Assembly (NCBI RefSeq): GCF_030530635.1 | Contig: NZ_JAUMUL010000002.1 | Location: 11,488-75,487 of the forward strand | DNA from: Actinomyces sp. | Lineage (GTDB): Bacteria > Actinomycetota > Actinomycetes > Actinomycetales > Actinomycetaceae | Reading direction: 5' to 3' | DNA length: 64,000 bases | Shown: piece after piece, positions 34,519 through 43,285 of the stretch | How the letters are laid out: the number at the start of each line of letters is the position of its first letter | Position numbering within the stretch: position 1 is the first letter of the stretch | Program-made: the position numbers and the translations under genes | Notes under the pieces: model-generated | What the model was told of the DNA's origin: nothing | The model's database searches: none | The model's input: only the letters and a program-made list of their open reading frames with translations

Positions 34519-34598
34519 CCGAACGCGATCCCCACACCGCAGCCCGGGCCTAAGCCACCACGTCGCAACCACCACACCCTCAAACCGAAGGAGCCGGA

Positions 34599-34737
34599 AA
34601 AGTGTCCATCCGTAGCCACTTTGACGGTGGAGGGTCGGAGGTTCGTTGCGGAGGCCCGCATGGTTACGCCATTTTGTTTCGGTTTCATAATGAAACTATG
34701 GGCTGGTTGCGGTGAAAGTGGGCACCGATGGACATTT
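34599..34737. repeat. MITE-like imperfect inverted repeat
   Basis: TGTCCATCCGTAGCCACTTT (34603-34622) matches the complement of the right end (34715-34734) at 17 of 20 positions, with the arms about 90 bases apart. Near the middle lies a perfect palindrome with one central base, GTTTCATAATGAAAC (34682-34696). The ~139-base unit encodes nothing evident. It could be a miniature transposable element or a long regulatory hairpin at the 3' end of the exporter operon. Confidence 0.45.
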
Positions 34738-34759
34738 CTGCCGATGACTCGATGTCTGG

Positions 34760-35974
34760 CTAAAGTGCCGCACGTGCCCGTGAGCGGCCGACGCCCAGGC
34801 CGACGGCTCCGATGGCGATGGCGAACAGGGCGCACACCCCGCAATACCCTAGAAGTGGCATCAGCGCCTGCATAGAGGTGGAGCCGGCGTTGAATGCGCC
34901 GCTGATGGCCTGTGCCGCCCAGTAACCGGGAGTGAGCCGAGATACTGCGACCACCTCGCTGGGCAGCATGTCCAGGGGCGCCCACGCACCTGCCAGGGCG
35001 GAAAGCGCCATGCCGCCGATTACCGCGATGGCGTTAGCGGCGTTCTCTCCCAGATGCAGCTGCCCCACGAGGAAGCCCGCGGCTACCCCATTCAGGGTAT
35101 AGGCGGCCAGCGCGAGACCGATCACCCCCAGCCGTGGTGCTGCATCCACGATGCGATCGGCGGCGAAGGCCCCAGTACCCAGGCAGAAGAACCACGTCCA
35201 CGCGACCAGACCCACCACAAGACAGGCCCCCAGCAGCCCCAGGCCGCGCGAGCGGGCGGTCACGGGTGCAGCCGATACGCGTGAGTGCACGGCAGACCGG
35301 TTGAGGGAGGCCATGAGCACTGCGATCGCCACTACGCAGAACGCCAGCAGCGGGAACACCGAGAAGAGCACGTACAGCCTCAGGGAATCCGGCAGGGGGA
35401 GGGCGCCGTCGGTGATGAGTTTTGCAGCGGCGCCGCCTTCCATCGACCTATCGGCCAGGCGCACAGCCAATTCCACGGATTCTTCCGGGGACGCGGTTCC
35501 AGTGGCCTTTGTGCTCGGAGCGCGCAGATAATCGTAGACCTGGTTCAGGTAGGCATTGGTGCGCACATCCATGAGCGAGCCGATGTAGGACCGGTAACTG
35601 ATGACGGTCTGCACCGTGGGAGGCGCGGTTCCGTCCTGGGCGGCCGCCAACAGATCCTGGCCGAAATCGGCGGGGATGATCAGGATGTACTGGATACGGT
35701 CCTTGGCGGTGGCGTCCTGGAGGGCCTGCCGGGTGTCATCCAGTTGTTGGGGCTCGCCCACGGAGTTCACGTACTCGGCCAGCGCCCGGGACGCCGCGGA
35801 GTCATCGCGGTCGATCACGGCCACCTTCGCCGTCACCTGAGTGACGCCGTCGGTGGTGTCATTGCCGGAGCCGACTCCGATGAACAAGGCCCCCGTGCTC
35901 ATCAGTACCAAATAAACCAGGATGTAGAGGCGGTGCGCGGTCAGGATACGCAGCGAGGTTCTAAAGGTGCTCAT
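34760..35974 (-). CDS. ABC-2 type exporter permease, second subunit
   Basis: A 404-residue membrane protein: one N-terminal helix (about 15-35), a ~150-residue extracytoplasmic domain, then five or six helices from about residue 205. This is the ABC-2 (NatB/YhgE-like) layout. It overlaps the preceding permease gene by 14 bases and is the third gene of the exporter operon. With the first permease and the ATPase it probably forms a heterodimeric efflux pump; the cargo (drug, lipid or peptide) is unknown. Confidence 0.82.
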   Translation of the reverse strand: MSTFRTSLRILTAHRLYILVYLVLMSTGALFIGVGSGNDTTDGVTQVTAKVAVIDRDDSAASRALAEYVNSVGEPQQLDDTRQALQDATAKDRIQYILIIPADFGQDLLAAAQDGTAPPTVQTVISYRSYIGSLMDVRTNAYLNQVYDYLRAPSTKATGTASPEESVELAVRLADRSMEGGAAAKLITDGALPLPDSLRLYVLFSVFPLLAFCVVAIAVLMASLNRSAVHSRVSAAPVTARSRGLGLLGACLVVGLVAWTWFFCLGTGAFAADRIVDAAPRLGVIGLALAAYTLNGVAAGFLVGQLHLGENAANAIAVIGGMALSALAGAWAPLDMLPSEVVAVSRLTPGYWAAQAISGAFNAGSTSMQALMPLLGYCGVCALFAIAIGAVGLGVGRSRARAAL

Positions 35975-37109
35975 GGTTGGTCCTCCGCATCCGGATCATG
36001 GCGATAATGAAGAACACGACGGTCATGCCGGTGAGTACGGCGCAACTACGGACGAACGGGCTCAGGGTGTCGTAGTACAGCAGCGCGTAGAAGCACCGGG
36101 TCGCCTGCCATAGCGGGTTGAGCTGAGCCAGCAGCGGAGCGCTGAGCTCGATGCTGTTGGCCAGCTCCTGGGAGGCGGTTCCGTACAGGCCGCAGAACAG
36201 CGCCAGCAGGCAGCTGATTGCCGACACTCCGCCCAACGGCATCCGGGGGAAGGTTCCCAGGGCAGAGCCGGCGGCACAGGACATCAGGCTGGAGACGCCG
36301 ATGGCCACCAGGCACAGCGCTGCGTGCGGGCCGAAGTCAACACCCACCACGAATCTCATGAAGGCGAAGGCGATAATCAGACATGCCCAGGTACACACCC
36401 AGGCTGCGGACAGCGTCCCGAGCAGCAGCCTCCACCGCGGCAGCGCACCCAGATTTCGGCGCGCCGCCAAGGGCCCCCAGGGGGCGATGATCTCCTGTAC
36501 GGCAAGGACGGCGATTGTCATGCCCATGCCGCTGGTGAAGGCCAGTAGTGCGAAGTAGTACGGCACTTCGGGTTTTCCGGGCACGCGGGTGACTTGAATC
36601 TCGGTGGTGAATGCGTGGTGGTCCTGGACCGCCACGGCGGCTTCTGCGGGCGGCATTCCCGCGGCGATCAGCGAGGTGATCTCTTCGCGGCTGTGCACGT
36701 AGGTGTCCAGCATGGCGCGCAGTACCGGGGTGGTGGACAGCTCATTTCCCTCCGGGGATAGGTGCAGCACGGGCGTGCCGTCCTGTACCGCGATGTAGCC
36801 GACGGCTTCTCCGTCGCGAACGGCCGCCTCGGCCTGTTCCGCGGTGTCGTAGGCCACCGGATCGAGTAGCTGCGGCTCGGACTCGGCGGCCGAGACGGCA
36901 TCAAGCGCGGCTTCGAGGCCCGCTTCGGAAGCGTAGGCATCATCATGAACGATCCCGACCCGGATGGGGTCGACGGCGTAACCCGCCTCCAGCCCGGCGA
37001 ACATGGTCATGAAAATCAGCGAGAGCGCGATCGGCAGGCCCAGCGTCCACAGCAGCAGAATCTTGTCGCGCAGGAGTCGTAGGACCTGGTAACGGAAGAC
37101 GGTGCGCAT
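35961..37109 (-). CDS. ABC-2 type exporter permease, first subunit
   Basis: A 382-residue membrane protein with the same plan as its neighbour: helix at about residues 15-37, an extracytoplasmic domain (~40-185), then five to six helices. It begins one base after the ATPase stop region, so translation is probably coupled. The two permeases differ in sequence, which points to a heterodimer. Confidence 0.82.
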   Translation of the reverse strand: MRTVFRYQVLRLLRDKILLLWTLGLPIALSLIFMTMFAGLEAGYAVDPIRVGIVHDDAYASEAGLEAALDAVSAAESEPQLLDPVAYDTAEQAEAAVRDGEAVGYIAVQDGTPVLHLSPEGNELSTTPVLRAMLDTYVHSREEITSLIAAGMPPAEAAVAVQDHHAFTTEIQVTRVPGKPEVPYYFALLAFTSGMGMTIAVLAVQEIIAPWGPLAARRNLGALPRWRLLLGTLSAAWVCTWACLIIAFAFMRFVVGVDFGPHAALCLVAIGVSSLMSCAAGSALGTFPRMPLGGVSAISCLLALFCGLYGTASQELANSIELSAPLLAQLNPLWQATRCFYALLYYDTLSPFVRSCAVLTGMTVVFFIIAMIRMRRTNHEHL

Positions 37110-37110
37110 A

Positions 37111-38070
37111 TCAGGCCGCCTCGTCGCGCAGCGCCCGGCCGGTGATCTCCAGGAACACGTCGTTCAGGGTCGGCGGCTCGGAGGTCACCCGGCCGCAGGT
37201 CACCTCCGCGGCTGCGAGCGCCGCCAGCACGTCGGCGAGGTTGTGCGCCCCCGGCCTGCACTCGATGACCAGCTCGGGCGCCTCGTAGGTGGCGGAACGG
37301 ACGTGCTCTGCTCGGCGCAGCTGCTCCAACTCGCGGTCGCCGAGTTCGGCGGGGGACAGAATCTCGGCGCGGATGCGTTCGCCGGTGCCGATCATCGCCT
37401 TCAGCTCACTCGCGGTGCCGGAGGCTATCTGCTTGCCCCGATCCATGATGATGATCCGCGTGCAAAGCTGCTCCACCTCCTCCATGTAGTGACTGGTGTA
37501 GACGATGGTGGCACCGCGGGCGTTGAGACGTTTGATGCCGTCGAGGATGGCGCTGCGACTCTGCGGGTCCACGGCTACGGTGGGCTCGTCAAGGATGACC
37601 AGTTCAGGCCGATGGACGATGCCGCAGGCGATGTTCAGGCGGCGCAGCAGGCCGCCGGAGAGCTTCTTGGGACGGAACTTCGCGAATTTCTCCAGGTCTA
37701 CGAAGTCGATCGCCTCCTGCACCAGCTCGCGGCGGCGAGCGCGGTCGGAGACGTACAGGGCGCAGAAGGCGTCGATGTTCTCCCGAACAGTGAGTTCCTC
37801 GAATACGGCCACATCCTGCGGTACCACCCCAATTCGCCGCTTGAGTTCGTAGGCGGTGGCAGACATCGGCTCGCCGAATACGCGGATCTCGCCGCGGTTG
37901 TACGTCAGCAGCTGCAGGATGCAGTTGATGACTGTGGTCTTGCCCGAGCCGTTGGGGCCGAGCAGGCCGAGGACCTCGCCCGAGGCGACCTCAAGCGACA
38001 GCCCGTCCACAGCTACCAACTCCCCGTAACGTTTGACCAGGTCATCAACGACCACCGCCGTATCGGCCAC
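37111..38070 (-). CDS. ABC exporter ATPase
   Basis: A 319-residue ABC ATPase: Walker A GPNGSGKTT (about 37-45), signature KLSGGLLRRL, Walker B VILDEPTVAVD, and a C-terminal extension (~230-319) typical of drug/lipid exporter ATPases of the DrrA/NatA type. It is the first gene of the exporter operon and is divergent from a two-component system 160 bases away, which probably controls it. Confidence 0.93.
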   Translation of the reverse strand: MADTAVVVDDLVKRYGELVAVDGLSLEVASGEVLGLLGPNGSGKTTVINCILQLLTYNRGEIRVFGEPMSATAYELKRRIGVVPQDVAVFEELTVRENIDAFCALYVSDRARRRELVQEAIDFVDLEKFAKFRPKKLSGGLLRRLNIACGIVHRPELVILDEPTVAVDPQSRSAILDGIKRLNARGATIVYTSHYMEEVEQLCTRIIIMDRGKQIASGTASELKAMIGTGERIRAEILSPAELGDRELEQLRRAEHVRSATYEAPELVIECRPGAHNLADVLAALAAAEVTCGRVTSEPPTLNDVFLEITGRALRDEAA

Positions 38071-38230
38071 GCCGGCTCCTTCCGCCTGTTTGTTGCGTTT
38101 GGTGCCATGGTTCCGGCAAGCGGGCGGCGTCGGAAGTGCCTGCTGTCATCAAGTGGCGGATCGGACATGACAAAAGTCAGGGGAGCAAAGTTGACCTGTT
38201 GGCCGTGCCGACGTAGTCGATAATCAAGCC

Positions 38231-38515
38231 GTGAGGGAACTGACGGACCGGGCCGCGGTGCTGGGCGCCTGCGTGTTTCTGGCGCTGGGTTCCGGTATGC
38301 CCACCACACCGACGGTTGTGTGGCTCCTGGTTGCCGTCGTCTGCAGCGGGACCTGTGCCGCCTGGGGCCGTTGGCCGGCCGGGGGTGTCCTGCCGGCCGC
38401 CTACCTGCTGGTGGGATGTGTGGACTCGACGGCGGTCGTGGGGGTGCCGCTCGCCGTCTATGAGTTGGCCGGAGCGGTCTGGATCAGCGCCGCTGGGTCT
38501 GGGGTGGGGCGGTAG
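38231..38515 (+). pseudogene. Histidine kinase, N-terminal membrane part (split gene)
   Basis: A GTG start opens 94 residues that are almost entirely membrane helices (VLGACVFLALGS, VVWLLVAVVCSGT, AAYLLVGCV, YELAGAVWIS). The frame then ends at a TAG at 38513. The rest of a sensor kinase begins six bases later in another frame, within a G-rich stretch. Intact kinases of this family have four to six membrane helices before the kinase core, so the two parts look like one gene broken by a frameshift. Confidence 0.65.
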
Positions 38516-38520
38516 CGTGC

Positions 38521-39360
38521 ATGGCGCCGCTGGCGTTGGCGCTGCGGCGAGATCCGAGTAGCGGTGCGGTGGTGGCCGTGGTCCTGTCTGTACTGGCGGG
38601 CCTGCTGGCGGTGCGCACCGGGCAGGTGGGCCGTGCCCGTAGCGCATTGCATGCCGTCCGGGATGATCTGCAGTACCGGGTCGGCGTGTTGCAGGAGACG
38701 CAGATGCGACTGGAGCAGGCCCAGGAGTACGAGACGCGGGCCGCTGCGCTGTCTGAGCGCACCCGGATAGCGCGGGAGATCCACGACGGCGTCGGGCACC
38801 TGCTCACCCGGCTGCTGTTCCAGGTACACGCCGCCCAGGTCGCTCACGGAGATGACTCGGAGGTGGTGGGCGCCCTGCAGCAGATATCGCATACTGCGGA
38901 CGAGGCCATGTCGGCGATGCGCGCCGGGGTCCATGCCCTGGACGACGCGGGTGAGGACCTGGCCGTGGCACTGAACCGGCTGGCCGCCGGTTGCGGCATC
39001 AAGCAGGTGCGGGTCGACTGCGCCCCGGCCGCGTCGCCACCGGCGCCGGTGACGCGCTGCCTGGTGGCGGTGGCACGTGAGGCCCTGACTAATGCCGCCC
39101 GCCACGGCAGGGCGGGCGCCGCCTGGGTGACGGTTACCGACTTCCCCGGATTCTGGCGGCTGACGGTGGCCAATGACGGCGTCGTTCCCGAATGGGGGCG
39201 GTCCGGGCTCCCGGCGCAGGCGCCGGCCGCGAATGGGCTTGGAGGCGGGCTCGGCATGCGCTCTATGACCGATAGGGTCGAGGCCCTGGACGGGACGCTG
39301 CGCGTAGTGACTCGACCGAGACTAACGGTGCTGGCCACCATCCCGAAGGAGACCCCGTGA
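38521..39360 (+). CDS. Histidine kinase core (split gene)
   Basis: A 279-residue fragment with one membrane helix (AVVAVVLSVLAGLLAV), a coiled-coil, a HisKA_3 dimerisation site with phosphoacceptor His in RIAREIHDGVGHLL, and a HATPase domain (REALTNAARHG, then GLGGGLGMRSM). It belongs to the NarX/DesK-type kinases. It overlaps the response regulator start by ATGA-type coupling. It may still work with the N-terminal piece, or the frameshift may abolish sensing. Confidence 0.8.
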   Translation: MAPLALALRRDPSSGAVVAVVLSVLAGLLAVRTGQVGRARSALHAVRDDLQYRVGVLQETQMRLEQAQEYETRAAALSERTRIAREIHDGVGHLLTRLLFQVHAAQVAHGDDSEVVGALQQISHTADEAMSAMRAGVHALDDAGEDLAVALNRLAAGCGIKQVRVDCAPAASPPAPVTRCLVAVAREALTNAARHGRAGAAWVTVTDFPGFWRLTVANDGVVPEWGRSGLPAQAPAANGLGGGLGMRSMTDRVEALDGTLRVVTRPRLTVLATIPKETP

Positions 39361-39995
39361 AGGTACTGATTGTCGACGACGATCGCCTACTCGCCCGCTC
39401 CCTGGCCACAATCCTGGCGGCGGAGCCGGATATCGAGGTGGTCGGTGTGGGAGCCGACGGCAGTGAGGCGGTATCCGGTTTCGCACACGCACACCCCGAC
39501 GTGGTGCTGCTGGACATACAGATGCCCGGAGATGACGGCCTGGATGCGGCCGAACGGATTCTTGCCCTGGACCCGGATGCGCGGGTGGTCTTCCTGACCA
39601 CCTTCGCTGACGACGAGTACATTGCACGGGCGCTGCGCATGGGGGCGTGCGGGTATCTGATCAAACAGGACGTGGCACAGATAGCCCCGGCGCTGCGCAG
39701 CGTCATGACCGGGATGAGCGTCCTGGAGGGACGAGTACTCGAGCGCACCGCCGCGATAGGGGGTGCGGCGGGCATGGCCAGGTCGGGGGAGGTGCGCCCG
39801 CCCGCCTTTGCCGCCCTGACGGAGCGCGAATACGAGGTGGTTCAGGCCGTAAGCGAGGGGCTGGACAACGCCGAGACAGCGGGTCGGCTGCACCTGAGTG
39901 AGGGCACCGTGCGCAACCACATCAGCGCCATTCTGGCCAAGCTCGGGCTGCGCAACCGCACCCAGATCGCGGTGCTGTACTACCGCGGTTCCTAA
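39357..39995 (+). CDS. NarL/FixJ-type response regulator
   Basis: A 212-residue regulator: receiver domain with acidic pocket VDDD, phosphoacceptor Asp in VVLLDIQMPG (about residue 54), the Thr of FLTTFAD and the Lys of YLIKQD; then a LuxR-type helix-turn-helix (LTEREYEVVQAVSEGL, NAETAGRLHLSEGTVRNHIS). It is coupled to the split kinase. The gene pair is divergent from the ABC exporter and probably regulates it. Confidence 0.93.
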   Translation: MKVLIVDDDRLLARSLATILAAEPDIEVVGVGADGSEAVSGFAHAHPDVVLLDIQMPGDDGLDAAERILALDPDARVVFLTTFADDEYIARALRMGACGYLIKQDVAQIAPALRSVMTGMSVLEGRVLERTAAIGGAAGMARSGEVRPPAFAALTEREYEVVQAVSEGLDNAETAGRLHLSEGTVRNHISAILAKLGLRNRTQIAVLYYRGS

Positions 39996-40065
39996 GGGCC
40001 CTGACCGACGGTGAGCAGTTGTGGCGGACGTCGGCCAGGGCCTTTCAGCAGGGGAATGGGCGGAT

Positions 40066-40626
40066 CTACTCGAAGTCGCCGAGCGCGGGTACCTCGCCGG
40101 TCAGCCAAGCCGCGTAGGCATCGGCCTGCGTCTCCAGGTCGGCGTCGGAGATGGACATGGCGCCGGTGGTGACGAAGGGCTGCAGGAAGCGGGTGCCGAT
40201 CAGGTTGCTGGTCGCCTGCAGCGGGCGCAGCAGGTCGGTGACCGTGTAGTGGAAGGTGCCGTCGTGGTCGTAGCGCTCGGCGGGGGCGCCGGGGGAGACG
40301 GCCACGCCGAGCTCCTTGCCGTGCAGGGCGGTGCCGGTGGAGCCGTAGGCCCAGCCGTGCTCCAGGACATCGTCCTCCCACTGTTTGAGCAATGCGGGGG
40401 TTGAGTACCAATACATGGGGAACTGCCATACTATGCGGTCCGCGGCGGTCAGGACGGCCTTCTCGGTTTCGACGTCGATGTGGAAGTCCGGGTACAGGGC
40501 GTACAGGTCCCGGACCTCGACGGGCGCATCGGGGGTGCCGACAGCCCGGGCGGCCTGCACCAGACGTGCGTTGACGCGCGAGCCGGAGGCGAGGCGGGGG
40601 TGGAAGACGAGGACGGTTGTCTTCAA
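40066..40626 (-). CDS. Flavodoxin-fold NAD(P)H oxidoreductase
   Basis: A 186-residue protein of the NQO1/KefF/MdaB group. It begins TTVLVFHPRLASGSRVNARL (phosphate loop for FMN/FAD), followed by DRIVWQFPMYWYSTPALLKQ, the family's most conserved segment. It reduces quinones or electrophiles with two electrons, protecting the cell from redox cycling. It lies downstream of the YciI-like gene on the same strand, near a MerR regulator. Confidence 0.88.
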   Translation of the reverse strand: MKTTVLVFHPRLASGSRVNARLVQAARAVGTPDAPVEVRDLYALYPDFHIDVETEKAVLTAADRIVWQFPMYWYSTPALLKQWEDDVLEHGWAYGSTGTALHGKELGVAVSPGAPAERYDHDGTFHYTVTDLLRPLQATSNLIGTRFLQPFVTTGAMSISDADLETQADAYAAWLTGEVPALGDFE

Positions 40627-40781
40627 GAGGACTCCTTCGAAGAGCGGATGAGTTTGGTTGGTTAGGCGGAAGCTTCCCGGGCGGGGCAGGTCTGCTCGGG
40701 ACGGCAGGCTCGGATGACCCGGTCCCGAACATAGGCGGGTCTGGCACTGACTGCCAGGTACCGGCGGAGCCCGGCGTGGTC

Positions 40782-41078
40782 TCAGGATTCAAGCAGGTCG
40801 GCCAGGGCCGGTGCTCCCATGGTCGCCTTGAACTCGGCGACCTCGTAGGTGGCGCCTTCCGGGTGGTAGACGTCGCCGGCGAGGATCTCTTCGAACTCCG
40901 CCCGGGACTCGGCGCGGGCGAGGATGATCCCGGCTCCGGAGCGGTCCCGGCGCGGGCCGAGCAGGAGGAAGTCCCCGGACTCGACGTGGGAGGTGAACCA
41001 GCGCCGGTGGGCGGCCAGGTGCTCGGCCGCGACGGCGTCGTCGACCTTTTCGGTGATGGTCAGATCAATGACGAACAC
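40782..41078 (-). CDS. YciI-family protein
   Basis: A 98-residue ferredoxin-like-fold protein. GTG at 41078 is used because AAGGAGC precedes it; a longer frame to 41177 has no ribosome site. Motifs such as AEHLAAHRRWFTSHVESGDF and LLLGPRRDRSGAGIILA fit the YciI family, whose members bind small molecules and a conserved His/Asp pair. The exact reaction is unknown. It is divergent from the MerR gene and upstream of the quinone reductase. Confidence 0.82.
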   Translation of the reverse strand: MFVIDLTITEKVDDAVAAEHLAAHRRWFTSHVESGDFLLLGPRRDRSGAGIILARAESRAEFEEILAGDVYHPEGATYEVAEFKATMGAPALADLLES

Positions 41079-41201
41079 GAGTGCTCCTTGAACAACATGA
41101 GTCGGCAGGCCCGTTTTCACGGGACTGCGCCAGAGCGGCGGTCGCGCTCGGCCCGGCGGAGCCGCAGCCGCGCACATCGCCGATGGGGATAGTCTTTAAG
41201 T

Positions 41202-41215
41202 TGAAGTGAACTTCA
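41202..41215. promoter_or_regulatory. Probable MerR operator
   Basis: TGAAGT-GA-ACTTCA is a 14-bp inverted repeat in the divergent region between the YciI and MerR genes, preceded by CTTTAAG. MerR regulators bind such dyads between -35 and -10 boxes. It would serve both genes. Confidence 0.5.
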
Positions 41216-41266
41216 GATCAAGCGATCGCTCAGAGACCGTTGTCACACTTGAAGGGATGCATCGTC

Positions 41267-41749
41267 ATGAGTGCTCCGGCCACAGCCGCCGCGGAACGGA
41301 CCTACACGATCGGGGAGGCCGCCCGGGAGACCGGCCTGACGACGTCGGCCCTGCGCTTCTACGACCGGGAAGGCCTCATTCCGGGCGTTGCCCGCACGGG
41401 CGGGGGAACGCGGCGTTTCACCGAGGACGATCTGGAGTGGGTCCGTTATGTGGAGCGATTGAAGATGTCCGGCATGCCCATCAAGGAGATCCGGGAATAT
41501 GTGCGGCTGTACTTCGAGGGGGACTCCACGATCGAAGCGCGCCGTCGCATGGTCCAGGCCCGCCGCCGCGAAGTGCTGCGCCAGCTTGAGGAGCTGCAGA
41601 CGACTCTCGACTTCATAGACTACAAGTGCTGGTTCTACGAGGTTGCCGCGGCGGCGGGCTCCTGCGACGCCCCGCGCACCATGCCGTTGGAGCAGCTCCC
41701 ACCGCGGATCCGGCGCATCAAGGAGAGCTGTGGGATTCACCGTTACTGA
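41267..41749 (+). CDS. MerR-family regulator
   Basis: A 160-residue MerR protein; ATG 41267 follows GAAGGG, while an in-frame GTG at 41240 is unlikely. The winged helix reads YTIGEAARETGLTTSALRFY, followed by REGLIPGVARTGGGTRRF and a long coiled-coil. The C-terminus contains Cys residues (DYKCWFYE, SCDAP, ESCGIH) that could sense redox state. It probably controls the divergent YciI and quinone reductase genes. The Wadjet operon starts 72 bases downstream on the same strand. Confidence 0.88.
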   Translation: MSAPATAAAERTYTIGEAARETGLTTSALRFYDREGLIPGVARTGGGTRRFTEDDLEWVRYVERLKMSGMPIKEIREYVRLYFEGDSTIEARRRMVQARRREVLRQLEELQTTLDFIDYKCWFYEVAAAAGSCDAPRTMPLEQLPPRIRRIKESCGIHRY

Positions 41750-41821
41750 TGTTGCGGGCGTCGTTATCCTGAAGGCGGTTCCGGCCGAACTCGGCGGCCG
41801 CGTACCGAGGGGAGGGGACCG

Positions 41822-43285
41822 ATGTCGGCGGTGACCATGGCGCTGGCGCTGCGACGTCTGCGTGAGGAGTCCCCGATTCTGGCCCTCATGCGGCAGGAGA
41901 CCATGCCCTTCGTCGCTGCGGAGTTGGCCGCTCATCTGGGTGGCGACGACCGCAGCCTGCCCGCCGCCGAACTCTATGAACTCATAGATGCCGATCTGGA
42001 CGAGCTGCGCCGCCAGGGCTTCGAACTTGATCGCACAGCCCGCGCCTACTGCGCCGACTGGCTACGCGCAGGCCTGCTGGTACGGCACCCGGCACCGGCC
42101 GGACGCGGAGAGGTCTTCGAACTGTCGCCTGCCGGACACGACGCCATCCGCTTCCTGGAGAAGCTGGCCGAGCCGCGCACCACCGTCACCGAGTCGCGCC
42201 TGACCATGATCATGAACGAGCTGGAGCGCCTCGCACACGACACCGACGACTCCCTCGGCTCCCGGATCGCCGCCCTGGAGGCGGAGCGTGAACGCATTGA
42301 AGAACGCATCGCCCGCACTCGGGCCGGCGACATCCATCCCGCCGACCCGCAGGTCGCCGCCGCCCGGCTGATGGATGTCATGCGCGATGCCCGCGACGTC
42401 CCCGCTGATTTCGCACGTGTGCGTCAGTCGATGGCCTCCCTCAACCGGCGCTTGCGTCAGGACCTCATTGAGGACGATTCCCCCCAGGGAGACGTCCTCG
42501 AGGATGTCTTCCTGGGCGTGGACCGCATCCACGACAGTCCCGAGGGTCGTTCCTTCGACGCCTTCCACGCCCTGGTCATGGACACCGAATCGGGCAGCCG
42601 CTTCACCGACGCCGTCGACGCCCTGGCGGCGCGGGAGCTGACGGAGCACGTGCCCGCAGGCACCATGGCCTACCTGAGTGACTACCTGCTGCGGCTGCAG
42701 GAGGAGTCCCTGGACGTGTCCCGCACCATGGGTGACTTCTCTCGCTCCCTGCGCCAGTTCGTCCAGTCCCGTCAATTCGAGGCCTACCGGGAGCTGGGGG
42801 AGAAGCTGCGCGCCGCCCAGCACGCCGGCGTGGAGGCGGCCGGCGCCCTGCGGCTGCTGGACCGCATGGAATGGCAGATGGAGCTGACGACGGCGAGCCT
42901 GCGCTCCGTGGGGCGCCTGGCCCTGCACGTGCCCTCCGAGGTGGAGGCGCCCCGGCAGGTCACCACCCGCCGCGGGACCGCCGTGGACTGGCAGACGCTG
43001 CACGCCCTGGTACGCGAGTCCGAGATCGACTTCGAGGAGCTGCGCACCAACGTGGCCCGGACCGTGCGCGACCTGGGTCCGGTCACCATCGCCCAAGTGC
43101 TGGGGCACCGTCCCGCCACCCAGGGGCTCGCCTCCGTCGTCGGCCTGTACGTGCTCGGTACCCGCCACGGGCGGCCGACCGGTCAGTCCGAGCGCGTCTC
43201 TTGGGAGCAGGGGGACGTGACCGTTGCGGCCCGGGTAACCAGCACCTACCGTTTCGAGCAGCCCGACCCCTTCGAGGAGCCGTGA
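41822..43285 (+). CDS. jetA: Wadjet subunit JetA (DUF3375, kleisin-like)
   Basis: A 487-residue protein; a strong GAGGGGAGGGG ribosome site precedes the ATG. It is the DUF3375 component of Wadjet, a MukF-like kleisin that bridges the SMC motor. Visible features are an N-terminal winged-helix region (ALRRLREESPILALMRQE), long helical stretches and repeated acidic segments. Wadjet extrudes small circular DNA and cuts it, protecting against plasmids (established). Its stop overlaps the jetB start (TGATG). Confidence 0.9.
   Translation: MSAVTMALALRRLREESPILALMRQETMPFVAAELAAHLGGDDRSLPAAELYELIDADLDELRRQGFELDRTARAYCADWLRAGLLVRHPAPAGRGEVFELSPAGHDAIRFLEKLAEPRTTVTESRLTMIMNELERLAHDTDDSLGSRIAALEAERERIEERIARTRAGDIHPADPQVAAARLMDVMRDARDVPADFARVRQSMASLNRRLRQDLIEDDSPQGDVLEDVFLGVDRIHDSPEGRSFDAFHALVMDTESGSRFTDAVDALAARELTEHVPAGTMAYLSDYLLRLQEESLDVSRTMGDFSRSLRQFVQSRQFEAYRELGEKLRAAQHAGVEAAGALRLLDRMEWQMELTTASLRSVGRLALHVPSEVEAPRQVTTRRGTAVDWQTLHALVRESEIDFEELRTNVARTVRDLGPVTIAQVLGHRPATQGLASVVGLYVLGTRHGRPTGQSERVSWEQGDVTVAARVTSTYRFEQPDPFEEP

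Noticed and set aside
34294..34875. 193-residue plus-strand gene across the repeat region
   Set aside because: The frame crosses the tandem repeats and the MITE-like element and overlaps the end of the exporter gene; no domain is present.
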